A stretch of 64,000 nucleotides of DNA, taken from Thermonema rossianum DSM 10300 (GTDB lineage Bacteria > Bacteroidota > Bacteroidia > Cytophagales > Thermonemataceae). Location: assembly GCF_000426825.1 (NCBI RefSeq), contig NZ_AUGC01000011.1:56613-120612 (forward strand), in the 5' to 3' direction. Positions 17,730 through 26,960 of the stretch are shown piece after piece. Both the position numbers and the translations under genes were made by a program. Under the pieces are notes generated by a model. The model was given only the letters and a program-made list of their open reading frames with translations, was not told where the DNA came from and searched no databases. The first letter of the stretch is position 1; each line of letters opens with the position of its first letter.

Positions 17730-18614
17730 TTAACGGTAGCGCAGGCGGTTGAGCAGGCGTCGCCAGGGCGTCAAGCGGTGGTAACGTGCAAAAGATTGTA
17801 TGATGCGCGCATCGGGTGGCGGGGGCGTGTCCGGAAGCAGAATGGCTTGCGTGGACAAAGCGGTGCTGAACTGCCGGCTGTATAAACGAAAGTGGGTGCT
17901 GTGTTTGGTGTGTACATGACGGCATTTACTGTAGCGCGGATACAGGCAGTATTTTCCCTGGCGGTAAAGTGCATAACATGCCCTTATTGCCCAGGAATTA
18001 ATGAGCCCTTTTTGTTGCTTGTAGAGCATATAAGGCAAATCTTCGCCCCCACGGGAAAATGCTTCTCTTTCTTTTGGGTTTTTCCAAAAGAGCTGAAAAT
18101 CGCTTACTTGCCAATCGATGCTTTGCCAGCGGTCAGCCCATATGCCCCAGCCCCACGAAGACAGACGGGGTAAAAGGGCTATGTCATGAGGATAGTCACC
18201 GGGCCACGTAATGGGGGGAGTATAGCCACTTAGCGAAAATATTTGCTGATGGTCTTTATACAGCCTCAAAGCAGCGTTCATGAAGGCAAGGAAGTCGGGC
18301 GTGCATTCCAAATCATCTTCCAGGACAATGGCTCTTTGATGTTTTTCTATTACTTGCGAAACCCCCTCTATCACAGAGCAGGCGAGCCCCTTGGGATGCG
18401 ATGCCCTGATGATGTGCTTATGTGGATGAGACAGCCTTTGGACCAATTGAACCACAGCTTCCACATCGGCTTCTTCTTTGGGGTGCTTGGCAGCATCAAT
18501 AAATATAAACACTTCGGAATGAAGCCATTCCGGATTCCGGGTCAGGCTGTCAAATAATCTTTGGAGGGCTTCCGGGCGCCGATAGGCAAAAATGATAATG
18601 GGCGATAAACTCAT
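17730..18614 (-). CDS. GNT-I-like/GT2-like glycosyltransferase
   Basis: 294 residues from the ATG at 18614; that start overlaps the stop codon of the upstream methyltransferase gene (ATGA), which supports it over the TTG at 18626. The N-terminal SPIIIFAYRRPEALQRLFDSL and the metal-binding acidic motif IVLEDDLECTPDFL (about residue 95) are typical of GT-A enzymes related to eukaryotic GNT-I and to bacterial sugar-transferring GT2s. SSWGWGIWADRW is a conserved mid-protein segment of the group. Likely acts in surface glycan assembly with the neighbouring methyltransferase. Substrate unknown. Confidence 0.8.
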   Translation of the reverse strand: MSLSPIIIFAYRRPEALQRLFDSLTRNPEWLHSEVFIFIDAAKHPKEEADVEAVVQLVQRLSHPHKHIIRASHPKGLACSVIEGVSQVIEKHQRAIVLEDDLECTPDFLAFMNAALRLYKDHQQIFSLSGYTPPITWPGDYPHDIALLPRLSSWGWGIWADRWQSIDWQVSDFQLFWKNPKEREAFSRGGEDLPYMLYKQQKGLINSWAIRACYALYRQGKYCLYPRYSKCRHVHTKHSTHFRLYSRQFSTALSTQAILLPDTPPPPDARIIQSFARYHRLTPWRRLLNRLRYR

Positions 18615-19258
18615 ATGTTCAAACAATTGAGCTCTTTGTAGAAAAAGGAAGTACAGGACAGCTCTGTGCCTATAGGTGCCATACCGTAAAAGTCAAGACG
18701 CCGGAAGCCTTGTGCACACAGCCAGGACAAAGCTTCCCGGTACTCACTTCTGTTGCTGTTGTCCACAATAATGACCCCATCTTCTGTCAAGAAGTTGACC
18801 GCCTGCCGGATGCACTCGTTTCGCAAGATACCGTCAACTACAATGAGATGAAAAGTGGCTTGTGCCTGCCGGATAGCAGTTGGGTAGTCTTCAGGCAGGC
18901 AGTATAGCACAGAGGCATTGGGCGGCAGCTTGGCTTGCATCTGTTGTGCCCATGAGGGGTGGTGTTCTACACTATACACTTGAGCTACTTTTTGGGCAAA
19001 GTAAAGCGTTGAGCTGCCGCTTCCGTATTCAAAAACCCGGAAGTGGGCTTGCAAGCGCGGGTCTAAAAAAAGATAGGCACTGTAGGTAAACCAAGGGATG
19101 GGGTGTCCTGCTGCATCTTCGGAGCGTTTGGTGTAAAAAGAGCGAAACCATCCTAAGTCTTTCAAGCCGCTTCGCAATACCAGGTTGGTGGGGGCGCCTA
19201 AGCGCAATTGGTTGAGTACCCACCAAACGGATTTTTTCAATTTCTTTACTATTGACAT
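18611..19258 (-). CDS. Class I SAM-dependent methyltransferase-like protein
   Basis: 215 residues from the ATG at 19258 (a TTG at 19285 would add nine residues). The SAM-binding motif I is FEYGSGSSTLYFA, followed by VYSVEHHPSWA (motif II acidic-residue position) and LIVVDG ... DGVIIVDNS. This pattern occurs in FkbM-like and other small Rossmann methyltransferases linked to polysaccharide loci. The role is inferred from the adjacent glycosyltransferase, to which it is translationally coupled, and the divergent flippase. Substrate unknown. Confidence 0.75.
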   Translation of the reverse strand: MSIVKKLKKSVWWVLNQLRLGAPTNLVLRSGLKDLGWFRSFYTKRSEDAAGHPIPWFTYSAYLFLDPRLQAHFRVFEYGSGSSTLYFAQKVAQVYSVEHHPSWAQQMQAKLPPNASVLYCLPEDYPTAIRQAQATFHLIVVDGILRNECIRQAVNFLTEDGVIIVDNSNRSEYREALSWLCAQGFRRLDFYGMAPIGTELSCTSFFYKELNCLNI

Positions 19259-19302
19259 GAAAATTGAATTATCTTGGATGCGCAATTTAAAAAATAAAAT
19301 GC

Positions 19303-20802
19303 ATGGGGGTTGTCATTCGTCAAGGGGTAAAATACACATTAATAGCGTATGTGGGGGTTGTGATAGGAGCACTTACTAATCTTTTTTTGATGCCCGCCTT
19401 ACTGAGCCCCGAACAAATAGGGGGGATCCGGCAGATATTGGCCAATGCCACCCTGCTAAGTGCGTTTGTGCTTGCAGGCACCCCGCAAGTTATTGAACGT
19501 TTTCATCCTTTTTTTGAAGGGCGGCGGCGCGATGCTCTCTTTTCTTTGAGTATTGCTTATACACTCACTACCTTCCTCTTGTTGACTCTGCTTTTGTGGG
19601 GGGGGAGAAGCTATTATTTGAGCTTATATGAAAAGTCGCCTCATGTGAAAGATTACTTCCTTTACCTTTTTCCATTGACTTTGGGCATGGCATTTCAGAG
19701 TATTCTGGAAGCTTGGTGCCGGGCATATCTGCGTATTGCCGTGCCGGCTTTATTCCGGGATTTCTTTTTGAAAATGACCATTGCTTTGCTGGTAGTTGCG
19801 GTGGGGGTGCATTGGATGCACTTTGGGTATATGTTCGGCGCAGTGACTGCCTATTATGTGATAGCTGTTCTGGGGCTTACGGCATACCTTTACCGCTTGT
19901 ACTGTTTCCGGCTGTTTCCCGCCGGCTGGTGGGATACGGTGCGGGGGCGTTTGAAGGAAATGATGGAATATGCCGCTTTTATTTTGATGGGCGGACTAAG
20001 TGTTGTGGTTGTGAACCAAGCCGATATTGTGATGCTGGGTATGTTGCTGGGCGAAGCCGATACAGGCATTTACACCATAGCCTTTTTTATGGCGAATGTG
20101 ATAGAAATTCCCCGTCGTGCACTTTCTCAAATCACCACACCTCTCATTGCAAGAGCTTGGGCAAAGCAAGCCATTGACGAACTTGCAGTCCTGTATCGTC
20201 AATCGGCCATCAATCAAATGTTGATTGGTGGGGCTTTGTTTTTATTGTTATGGCTGAACCGGGAAGAAATCTTTACCATCATGCCTAAAGGCGACCTATA
20301 TCGCGAAGGAATGAGTGTAGTCTTTTGGGTTGGTCTGGCGCGCTTTTTCGACATGGCGATGGGCGTCAACAACGAAATTTTGCTGCAGTCAAGGTACTAT
20401 AAGTTTGTTTTGCTTTCCAATATTTTGTTGGCGCTTTTGGTAATAGCCACCAACTGGTGGCTTATTCCCTTGATGGGGTTGGAGGGTGCCGCTTTGGCCA
20501 CTTTCCTTTCCATGCTTGTATATAACCTGCTGCGTAGCTTCTTTTTGTGGGTGAAAGTGCACATACATCCTTTTAGCAAACAGACGCTGTGGGCTACGCT
20601 GGTATTGCTGGTATTGTGGAGAGGCTTGGCGTTTTTGCCCTTGCTACCGGTGCAAGGACTCCTTACTGCCTTGGTCAATATACTGCTTCGCTCAGGCTTG
20701 TTGCTACTTCTGCTGGCGGCAGCCATATGGAAGCTTCGTTTGTCGGAAGAGCTCGTGCATATAGGCGGGCAACTACTCAAACGCCTAAGGCGCAGACCGT
20801 AA
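19303..20802 (+). CDS. Wzx-like polysaccharide flippase (MOP superfamily)
   Basis: 499 residues with about 12-14 hydrophobic helices spread over the whole length. The N-terminal QGVKYTLIAYVGVVIGALTN and PEQIGGIRQ segments, and VVVVNQADIVMLGMLLGE with TGIYTIAFFMANVIEIPRR in the middle, are typical of oligosaccharide/lipid-linked sugar flippases of the MOP superfamily. It probably moves an undecaprenyl-linked glycan across the inner membrane. Divergent from the methyltransferase-glycosyltransferase pair 44 bp away. The 3' end overlaps the convergent TPR gene by 18 bp. Confidence 0.87.
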   Translation: MGVVIRQGVKYTLIAYVGVVIGALTNLFLMPALLSPEQIGGIRQILANATLLSAFVLAGTPQVIERFHPFFEGRRRDALFSLSIAYTLTTFLLLTLLLWGGRSYYLSLYEKSPHVKDYFLYLFPLTLGMAFQSILEAWCRAYLRIAVPALFRDFFLKMTIALLVVAVGVHWMHFGYMFGAVTAYYVIAVLGLTAYLYRLYCFRLFPAGWWDTVRGRLKEMMEYAAFILMGGLSVVVVNQADIVMLGMLLGEADTGIYTIAFFMANVIEIPRRALSQITTPLIARAWAKQAIDELAVLYRQSAINQMLIGGALFLLLWLNREEIFTIMPKGDLYREGMSVVFWVGLARFFDMAMGVNNEILLQSRYYKFVLLSNILLALLVIATNWWLIPLMGLEGAALATFLSMLVYNLLRSFFLWVKVHIHPFSKQTLWATLVLLVLWRGLAFLPLLPVQGLLTALVNILLRSGLLLLLLAAAIWKLRLSEELVHIGGQLLKRLRRRP

Positions 20803-21960
20803 GCGCTGACGGTGGCGATAAGCATATTTTTGAAGCGACTCGTTCATATCCTGTGGGTGCATGCCGTGACGCACGGCTTCTTTTACGGCCTGTTTTATCT
20901 GACGCCTTTTTCCTTTGTTGCGCATCAGCCATAGGGCATGGGCATAGTGGGCTTGTGCGTTGTCGGGCTCTTGTTGTATCCAAAATTCAAGGTATGCTTT
21001 TGCTTCTTCGTCCTGGCCGGCGTTGAGCAGCAGTTGAGCGCGCTGTATGAAGTAGGTGGTTTCTTCGCCTTGTTTGAGTATGGCTTGGCTATTGGCATAC
21101 AAGGCGGCATCCCATTGCAGCAGTGCCGCGTAGTAGTCGGCCATCACGGCATAGTACACTCCTTGTTGAGGAGCCAGTTGTATGGCAGCTGCTATGTAGC
21201 GAAGGGCTTCTTCATATTGCCGGCCTGCGGCACAAGCCCTTGCCACATCAAAATAATCGTCGGCTTGCAGGGGATGATTTTGGGCATAGCGTTCCATCAT
21301 CTGCAAACCACGCTCATAGCTGCCACTGCGTAGTAACAGCTTGGCACAATTATAAACGGCTGCCGGTGGGGCTTGGGGCAACTCTGCCGCTTGACACCAA
21401 CAGTTGGCTGCTTCGTTCCACTGCTCTTGTGTGGCATAAAGGTTTCCCAAGGCTATCCATAAGCCGCCTTGCTTGGGACGCAACGCCAAGGCTTGTTTAA
21501 AGGCTGTTTCTGCTTCGCTAAGTTGGCCGTTTTGCATATACAGCAAACCGAGGTAAAAGTGCGTGCGGTAGTCCTGCGGCATGCACTCTTGTGCTGTCTG
21601 CAGTTTTTCGATTCGTTGCTGCAAGGCACTATCGGCCATCCGGAAATAACAAAATGCTTCCAAGAGTGTGGCACGACACTTCCATGCGCTTTTTTTGTTT
21701 TGCAGCAGTTGCCGGCATACTTGCACTGCTTGAGGGTAGTTGCCGGCATAGAAGTGGCTGCGTGCAAGCCCCCAAAGCATTTCCGGCTTGTCGTTGTCAT
21801 AAATAAGGCTTTGCTCGTAATACTGAATAGCCTGCTTGTAATCTCCTTCATACATGGCCATTAAGGCAGCTTGCCGGGCGTCGTTGTGTTGTGCACGGCT
21901 GTTGGTTGCCGGCCAACAAAGCAGCCATACAAGCAGTATAATTTGCCGGTTTAGTTTCAT
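20785..21960 (-). CDS. Secreted TPR-repeat protein
   Basis: 391 residues from the ATG at 21960, which opens a signal peptide (about 1-23, ending NSRAQ). The frame continues open for 379 codons further upstream, but that part is antisense to proline dehydrogenase and is rejected as coding. The mature protein is a run of about nine tetratricopeptide repeats, for example GDYKQAIQYYEQSLIYDNDK, GQLSEAETAFKQALALRPKQ and RQYEEALRYIAAAIQLAPQ. It is a protein-protein interaction scaffold in the periplasm or on the outer membrane; the partner is unknown. Confidence 0.82.
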   Translation of the reverse strand: MKLNRQIILLVWLLCWPATNSRAQHNDARQAALMAMYEGDYKQAIQYYEQSLIYDNDKPEMLWGLARSHFYAGNYPQAVQVCRQLLQNKKSAWKCRATLLEAFCYFRMADSALQQRIEKLQTAQECMPQDYRTHFYLGLLYMQNGQLSEAETAFKQALALRPKQGGLWIALGNLYATQEQWNEAANCWCQAAELPQAPPAAVYNCAKLLLRSGSYERGLQMMERYAQNHPLQADDYFDVARACAAGRQYEEALRYIAAAIQLAPQQGVYYAVMADYYAALLQWDAALYANSQAILKQGEETTYFIQRAQLLLNAGQDEEAKAYLEFWIQQEPDNAQAHYAHALWLMRNKGKRRQIKQAVKEAVRHGMHPQDMNESLQKYAYRHRQRLRSAP

Positions 21961-22039
21961 AAGGTTGAATGTTGAACAGGGCAGTAGCCCTTGCTTCTGT
22001 TCTTTTGTAAAAGATAACAAAAGTAGTGCACAAAAACTG

Positions 22040-22047
22040 TAACTTTG
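22040..22047 (+). promoter_or_regulatory. Candidate -7 promoter element upstream of proline dehydrogenase
   Basis: TAACTTTG matches the TAnnTTTG consensus 30 nt before the ATG at 22078. I do not find a good TTG -33 element at the right distance. Confidence 0.35.
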
Positions 22048-22077
22048 GGCGTCTTTGTACTTTAAAGCAAAAAAACT

Positions 22078-23277
22078 ATGAGCGAACCAACCGAACCTAT
22101 CGCTTTGAACTTCCAAGATACCTCCATTGCTTTTGCTTCCAAGTCCGATGCAGACTTGCGCCGCATGCACTGGCTTTTCGGTATGATGAACTATCCTGCC
22201 CTGGTCGATACCGGCACCTTTTTGGTGAAAGCCACTTTGGCATTTCCATTGACCAAGCCTTTGACCCGTTTTATTGTAAAAGAGACCTTGTTTAAGCAGT
22301 TTTGCGGCGGCGAAGACATTGAAGACTGCCGGCCGGTGATTGAACAGCTGGCGCGCTATGGCATAGGCACCATTTTGGATTACTCGGTAGAGGGCGAAAA
22401 GAGCGAAGAAGGTTTTGAAAAAACCACAGCCGAAGTGCTGCGCACCATCGATTTTGCTGCCGGGCATCCTGCTGTGCCTTTTGCTGTCTTTAAGGTGACA
22501 GGCATAGCCCCTTTCGGTTTGCTTGAAAAAGTGAGTGCCAAAGCTTCGCTTTCTGCAACCGAGGAGGCGCAGTGGGTGAAAGTGCAGCAGCGTGTAAGTC
22601 GCATCTGTGAAACGGCTTACCGGAAAGGCGTGCGTATTTTTATTGATGCCGAAGAAACGTGGATACAACCGGCCATCGACCATCTTGCCTATGAGATGAT
22701 GAAGCGTTTCAACCGCGAACAGGCGGTAGTGTACAACACCTATCAGCTGTACCGTCGCGATGGGTTGCAGCTGTTGAAAGAGGCCTTTGCTTGGGCACAA
22801 GAGCAAGGCGTGTATTTGGGAGCCAAATTGGTGCGGGGCGCTTACATGGAAAAAGAGCGCGAGCGTGCCGAAGAAATGGGATATCCTGACCCCATACAGC
22901 CCAACAAGCAAAAATGCGATGAAGACTACAACGCAGCCCTGCTTTTTTGCCTCGAACGTTTGGACAAAATAGCTTTTTGTGCCGGCACGCACAACGAACA
23001 AAGCTGCCTGTTGCTGGCACAAGCCATGCAAGAAAAAGGCATACCCCCCCAAGATGAACGCATCTATTTTGCACAGCTCTATGGCATGAGCGACCATATT
23101 TCATTCAACCTGGCAAAGGCAGGGTACCGCGTGGCTAAGTATGTGCCCTATGGACCGGTAGATGCAGTGGTACCTTATTTGATTCGGCGGGCAGAAGAAA
23201 ATACCTCTATCAAAGGACAAAGCAACCGCGAATACCGTTTGGTGGAGCAAGAAATAAAACGCCGAAAAAAAGGCTGA
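22078..23277 (+). CDS. Proline dehydrogenase (monofunctional)
   Basis: 399 residues, the size of stand-alone Bacteroidota PRODH. It oxidises proline to pyrroline-5-carboxylate with FAD, passing electrons to quinone at the inner membrane. TIM-barrel motifs: GIGTILDYSVEGEKSEE, AVFKVTGIAPFGLLEK, GVRIFIDAEETWIQPAID, NTYQLYRRDGLQLL, LGAKLVRGAYMEKERERA (substrate-binding Arg), AGTHNEQSCLLL, and the C-terminal PYGPVDAVVPYLIRRAEEN with the RR substrate-binding segment. The second enzyme of the pathway (P5C dehydrogenase) is not in this window. Confidence 0.93.
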   Translation: MSEPTEPIALNFQDTSIAFASKSDADLRRMHWLFGMMNYPALVDTGTFLVKATLAFPLTKPLTRFIVKETLFKQFCGGEDIEDCRPVIEQLARYGIGTILDYSVEGEKSEEGFEKTTAEVLRTIDFAAGHPAVPFAVFKVTGIAPFGLLEKVSAKASLSATEEAQWVKVQQRVSRICETAYRKGVRIFIDAEETWIQPAIDHLAYEMMKRFNREQAVVYNTYQLYRRDGLQLLKEAFAWAQEQGVYLGAKLVRGAYMEKERERAEEMGYPDPIQPNKQKCDEDYNAALLFCLERLDKIAFCAGTHNEQSCLLLAQAMQEKGIPPQDERIYFAQLYGMSDHISFNLAKAGYRVAKYVPYGPVDAVVPYLIRRAEENTSIKGQSNREYRLVEQEIKRRKKG

Positions 23278-23332
23278 TATGCTTTGTTTTTCTTTGCAAA
23301 AAGATGTAATCTTGAGAAAAACCCTATTCATT

Positions 23333-24988
23333 ATGAAGAAATCGAACTTGAATGCATGGGTACTTGCCTTACTGAGCCTTTGGCTGCTTGCTGCCTGCTC
23401 CGGTAAGAAAAACACCCCCTCACATGTAAGCTATTTACCTGCCGATGCCGACTTTGCAGTGGCTATAGACGTGCGTCGTTTGATTAGCAAAAGTTTACAA
23501 CCCGACGAGTTTTTTAGCGAGAAGAACTTAAAGGAAATGGGGGCTTCCGAAGAAGAAGCCAAGGAAACCTCCCAAAAGTTCGAGCGCATTTTAAACTCCG
23601 GCATCGACTACGCCAACACTTTCTACGTCTTTGGAAAAAAAGAGAATGACTTTGTAGGCATAGTGGTGCCTCTGGATGATGCCGGCAAATGGAATAAAAG
23701 TATGGAAGACCCCGAGTTTTGGAAAGAGGTCTTCGAAGAAGAGCAACCAATCCCCATCCGGACCAAAGACGATGTGAAGTTTTTTGAAAAAAAAGGCTAC
23801 ACCACAGTGGTGGCTGCATGGAACGACGACGTCCTACTGGTGGGCCTCATGGAAAAGGGCTACTATGAGAAGGAGGATGAAAAAAGCGCTGCTCTGGTGG
23901 AAAAGGTTTTGGAGTTGCTGAAATTACCAAAAGAAAAACAACTTATCGAGCAAGAGAAATCTTTTAAAGAAGCGCTTGCCGACGCCGAAGACCTTACTGT
24001 ATGGGTAAACCTGAATGCCACCTCCGGCTTGGACGCAGTGGATGAAATGGAAGAAGAAGCAAAGCAATACTTAAAAGACGCTTTCTTTTCCATGCAAATT
24101 GCCTTTGAAGATGGCTTGATTCGCAGTGATGCCGCTTTTATACCTTCGGAGAAAACACGCGAAGAGATGCAGCTTTATTACAATGTGCACATCAATAAGG
24201 CGGTAAGCAAAATACCTTACAAAAAGCCGTTGGCGCTGTTAAGCTTTGCCATTTCGGAGGCAGCCATCAATAAAATCAAGGAAAAACAACTGTTGACAGA
24301 GGCAAATAGAGATTTTGACCGGCAGCTGGGAGTTTCGGCCGATGAGTTTATGAGCATGTGGGATGGTCAGTTCTGTATGGCGCTCAATAGCCTTGGTGCC
24401 GCGGGCATCCCCGAAATGGCTATATCTATGGGGATACGTGACGAAAAGCTTTACCAGAAAATGGTGGACTACATGCTCTCGAAAGGCATGCTGGTCAAAA
24501 AAAACAATGCAGAGGGCGATGTCTATTTGATCGCAGGTGGTATGGCTCACCTGTATAAAGACGAAAACTACCTGCGCCTGGCTATGGGAGCTTCGGAAAC
24601 CATATGGGAGGCGGCTGCTATACCCGAAGAGTGGGGCGACCAAATGAAAAAGGCTTCGTCTTTTGTGGGAATTCGTGCCGATTTGCTGACCCAGTTGGCG
24701 CAGCTGCCTTGGTTCAAGGGGATGAATGCCACCGAAGCAGTGCAGCTGATCAACGAATTGGTTATTTGGAGTCCCGGATATGACGATGGCAAAATAAAAG
24801 GACAAGTTTTGCTTTCCTTCCGTGAAGAAGATAAAAACGCCTTGTTGATTCTTATAGATGCCATCAAAGCAGAGGCAAAAAAGAAAGAAAACCGCTACAA
24901 GGAAGAGCCAATGGCAAGCGACAAACGGCTGCCTATGGAGTTGGAAGAAGTGGACGAGGAGGACATGGAAGAAGTACCGGTCTTTTAG
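23333..24988 (+). CDS. DUF4836-like lipoprotein
   Basis: 551 residues from the ATG at 23333. A lipobox ends the signal peptide (LLAACSG, Cys at about residue 21), so it is probably anchored in the outer membrane. After it, HVSYLPADADFAVAIDVRRLISKSL is the N-terminal pattern of DUF4836, a Bacteroidota-specific lipoprotein family of unknown function. The rest is rich in Lys and Glu with alternating beta-strands and helices, ending in an acidic tail (ELEEVDEEDMEEVPVF). The ABC transporter genes follow 27 bp downstream and may be co-transcribed. Confidence 0.7.
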   Translation: MKKSNLNAWVLALLSLWLLAACSGKKNTPSHVSYLPADADFAVAIDVRRLISKSLQPDEFFSEKNLKEMGASEEEAKETSQKFERILNSGIDYANTFYVFGKKENDFVGIVVPLDDAGKWNKSMEDPEFWKEVFEEEQPIPIRTKDDVKFFEKKGYTTVVAAWNDDVLLVGLMEKGYYEKEDEKSAALVEKVLELLKLPKEKQLIEQEKSFKEALADAEDLTVWVNLNATSGLDAVDEMEEEAKQYLKDAFFSMQIAFEDGLIRSDAAFIPSEKTREEMQLYYNVHINKAVSKIPYKKPLALLSFAISEAAINKIKEKQLLTEANRDFDRQLGVSADEFMSMWDGQFCMALNSLGAAGIPEMAISMGIRDEKLYQKMVDYMLSKGMLVKKNNAEGDVYLIAGGMAHLYKDENYLRLAMGASETIWEAAAIPEEWGDQMKKASSFVGIRADLLTQLAQLPWFKGMNATEAVQLINELVIWSPGYDDGKIKGQVLLSFREEDKNALLILIDAIKAEAKKKENRYKEEPMASDKRLPMELEEVDEEDMEEVPVF

Positions 24989-25015
24989 GCGTTTCCATAA
25001 TCCACTACCTTGCTT

Positions 25016-25657
25016 ATGAAAATACGTATCGAAGGCCTGCTGCCCGCCCCTTTGAAAGAGCGCCTGCATGGGCGCTCGCAAGTGTGGGGGCAAAGCTATA
25101 CTTTTGAAAGCGGGCGTTTTTATCAGGTCTATTCGCCCTCCGGGCGTGGAAAATCCACTTTTCTGCATATTCTTTACGGTATCCGCAAAGACTATGAAGG
25201 TGCTGTTTTCATAAATGAAAAACCTGTGCAAAGCATGCCGGCGCAAGAATGGGCTGTTTTGCGCCAAAAGCATTTGTCTATTGTCTTTCAGGACCTGCGC
25301 TTGCTGCTGCACCTTACTGCATGGGAAAACTTACAGTTGAAAGCGGCACTGCAGCCCATGGATGCAGATAAGATAGTGGCAATGGCAGAATATTTGGGTG
25401 TAAAGCACTTGCTGCACCGGCAGGTAGCCTTGCTTTCTTATGGCGAAAGGCAACGCATAGCCATCATTCGTGCACTCATACAGCCCTTTGAAATGCTGCT
25501 ACTGGATGAGCCTTTCAGCCACCTGGATGAGGAAAATATAAAACTTGCCGGTCAGTTGATTCTAAGCCGCTGCAAGGAGCAAAATGCCGGTTTTATTATG
25601 GCTTCGTTAGGCTACGATTATCAAATGACATTTCACGAAAAACTGCTGCTCGGATAA
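25016..25657 (+). CDS. ABC transporter ATP-binding protein, atypical
   Basis: 213 residues from the ATG at 25016. Walker A is PSGRGKST (residues 41-48), Q-loop FQDLRLLLHLTAWENLQ, signature LSYGERQR (usually LSGGQ/E) and Walker B MLLLDEP with D-loop SHLD. The H-switch, normally a His after the D-loop strand, reads IMASLGYDYQM, so the usual His appears to be missing. It pairs with the adjacent permease (3-bp gap) in a MacB/LolCDE-like type VII ABC system, which moves substrates across the envelope or performs mechanical work. The cargo is unknown. Confidence 0.85.
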   Translation: MKIRIEGLLPAPLKERLHGRSQVWGQSYTFESGRFYQVYSPSGRGKSTFLHILYGIRKDYEGAVFINEKPVQSMPAQEWAVLRQKHLSIVFQDLRLLLHLTAWENLQLKAALQPMDADKIVAMAEYLGVKHLLHRQVALLSYGERQRIAIIRALIQPFEMLLLDEPFSHLDEENIKLAGQLILSRCKEQNAGFIMASLGYDYQMTFHEKLLLG

Positions 25658-25660
25658 GCT

Positions 25661-26872
25661 ATGACACCTTTATACCCTTCCATTTTGCGGCGCAATATAT
25701 TGAAGCTGGTCTTTCGTGCTTTTCGAGGGGGGCATGTATGGATAGCAATTATAGGCTATGCCGCGGGGCTGTGTTTGGTTTTGCTGATGCTCCAGCTTTA
25801 CATGACCATGCAAGAGGTATTTGAGTCCGGAAAAGCAAGCAATTACCTTATCATTACCAAAGAGGTTACTTTATTCAATACGGCTACGGGCATGGCCGGG
25901 GGCTTCAGCCAAGAAGAAATTGAAGACCTGCAGGCACAGCCTTTTGTGAAAGAGGTGGGGCCTTTTGAAAGCAACCATTTTGCTGCATGGACTTATGGCA
26001 ACGAGACCATCCCTTTGCGCACGGAACTGTTTTTCGAAGCAGTGCCCGACCACTTGTTGGATGTGGACCCGCCCGGCTGGAATTGGCGCGAAGGCGATGA
26101 GTTTGTGCCGGTGGTGGTGTCGAAAGAGTTTCTCAACCTTTACAATTTTGGCTATGCCCTGGCAAAAGGTTTGCCCCAAATCACCCCCGGCCTGATTGCC
26201 ATGGCACCCCCTTTGCCTACCAAACTATATGGTCCCCGGGGACAAGTGATAGTGAAAATGAAAGTAGTAGGCTTTTCGGAGCGTATTCCATCTATCTTGG
26301 TGCCTATGTCTTTTATGCGTTGGGCAAACGAACGATTGGCAGGCATAACTGCCGGAGAAAACCCGCCGGCACGGCTATTGGTGCGAGTAACCAACAGCGG
26401 TGACCCCCTTTTGCTTGACTACTTGAAACAAAAAAGGTGGGAAGTCAATCGCAGTCAGCTACAAGCGGGGCGTCTGGGGGCGTTGGCAGTGGTGGCCATG
26501 TCTGCCATTGGCTTTGTGGGTATTGCCTTTATGGTGTTGGCATTCCTTGTGTTTGTCCTGACTTTCCGTTCCATTCTCTTGGAAAAGCGCACCGAGGTGG
26601 AATTGCTGTTGCTGCTGGGTTATGAGCAACGATTTATTGAAAGGCATTTTGTGCGTGAGTTTGCCCGCATGCTGCTGCTGGTGCTTTTGCTTGTGGCTGC
26701 CGGTTTGGCTGCCGGTGGTTATTTCTTTGCCCGGCGAATGGAAACATATGCTTTCGACATAGACACGGTTTTGCATCCCTTAGTGCCTTTGGTTGCTTTG
26801 CTTTTGATAGGCTTCACCTTGTTACTCAATGCATGGGCTTTGCGCCGTACCATTCACAAAATGAATGTTTAA
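25661..26872 (+). CDS. ABC transporter permease, FtsX/MacB/LolC-like
   Basis: 403 residues with the type VII ABC layout: a first membrane helix (about 25-48), a large extracytoplasmic domain (about 50-260), and three C-terminal helices (about 270-300, 320-350, 370-395). FVLTFRSILLEKRTEVELLLLLGY before the third helix matches the coupling-helix region of FtsX-domain proteins (usually 'R..EI..LRALG'). It forms a complex with the ATPase encoded immediately upstream. Role undetermined; lipoprotein release or export is possible, and the upstream lipoprotein gene is a candidate client only by position. Confidence 0.83.
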   Translation: MTPLYPSILRRNILKLVFRAFRGGHVWIAIIGYAAGLCLVLLMLQLYMTMQEVFESGKASNYLIITKEVTLFNTATGMAGGFSQEEIEDLQAQPFVKEVGPFESNHFAAWTYGNETIPLRTELFFEAVPDHLLDVDPPGWNWREGDEFVPVVVSKEFLNLYNFGYALAKGLPQITPGLIAMAPPLPTKLYGPRGQVIVKMKVVGFSERIPSILVPMSFMRWANERLAGITAGENPPARLLVRVTNSGDPLLLDYLKQKRWEVNRSQLQAGRLGALAVVAMSAIGFVGIAFMVLAFLVFVLTFRSILLEKRTEVELLLLLGYEQRFIERHFVREFARMLLLVLLLVAAGLAAGGYFFARRMETYAFDIDTVLHPLVPLVALLLIGFTLLLNAWALRRTIHKMNV

Positions 26873-26960
26873 GTGAGATGGAAGGCAGGCAAAGCCTGCT
26901 ATCTTTCAAAAAAACGCTGCAGATGCATTCTTTCAAACATCAAACAAAAGCGCAACGGCT

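Noticed and set aside
17662..17925. An 88-codon N-terminal extension of peptidyl-tRNA hydrolase
   Set aside because: Low-complexity sequence that overlaps the upstream glycosyltransferase; the family start MKYLIAGLGNPG is at 17661 and gives the normal length.
21961..23097. A 379-codon N-terminal extension of the TPR gene on the minus strand
   Set aside because: It is antisense to the well-supported proline dehydrogenase gene, has no recognisable domain, and the clear signal peptide starts at 21960.
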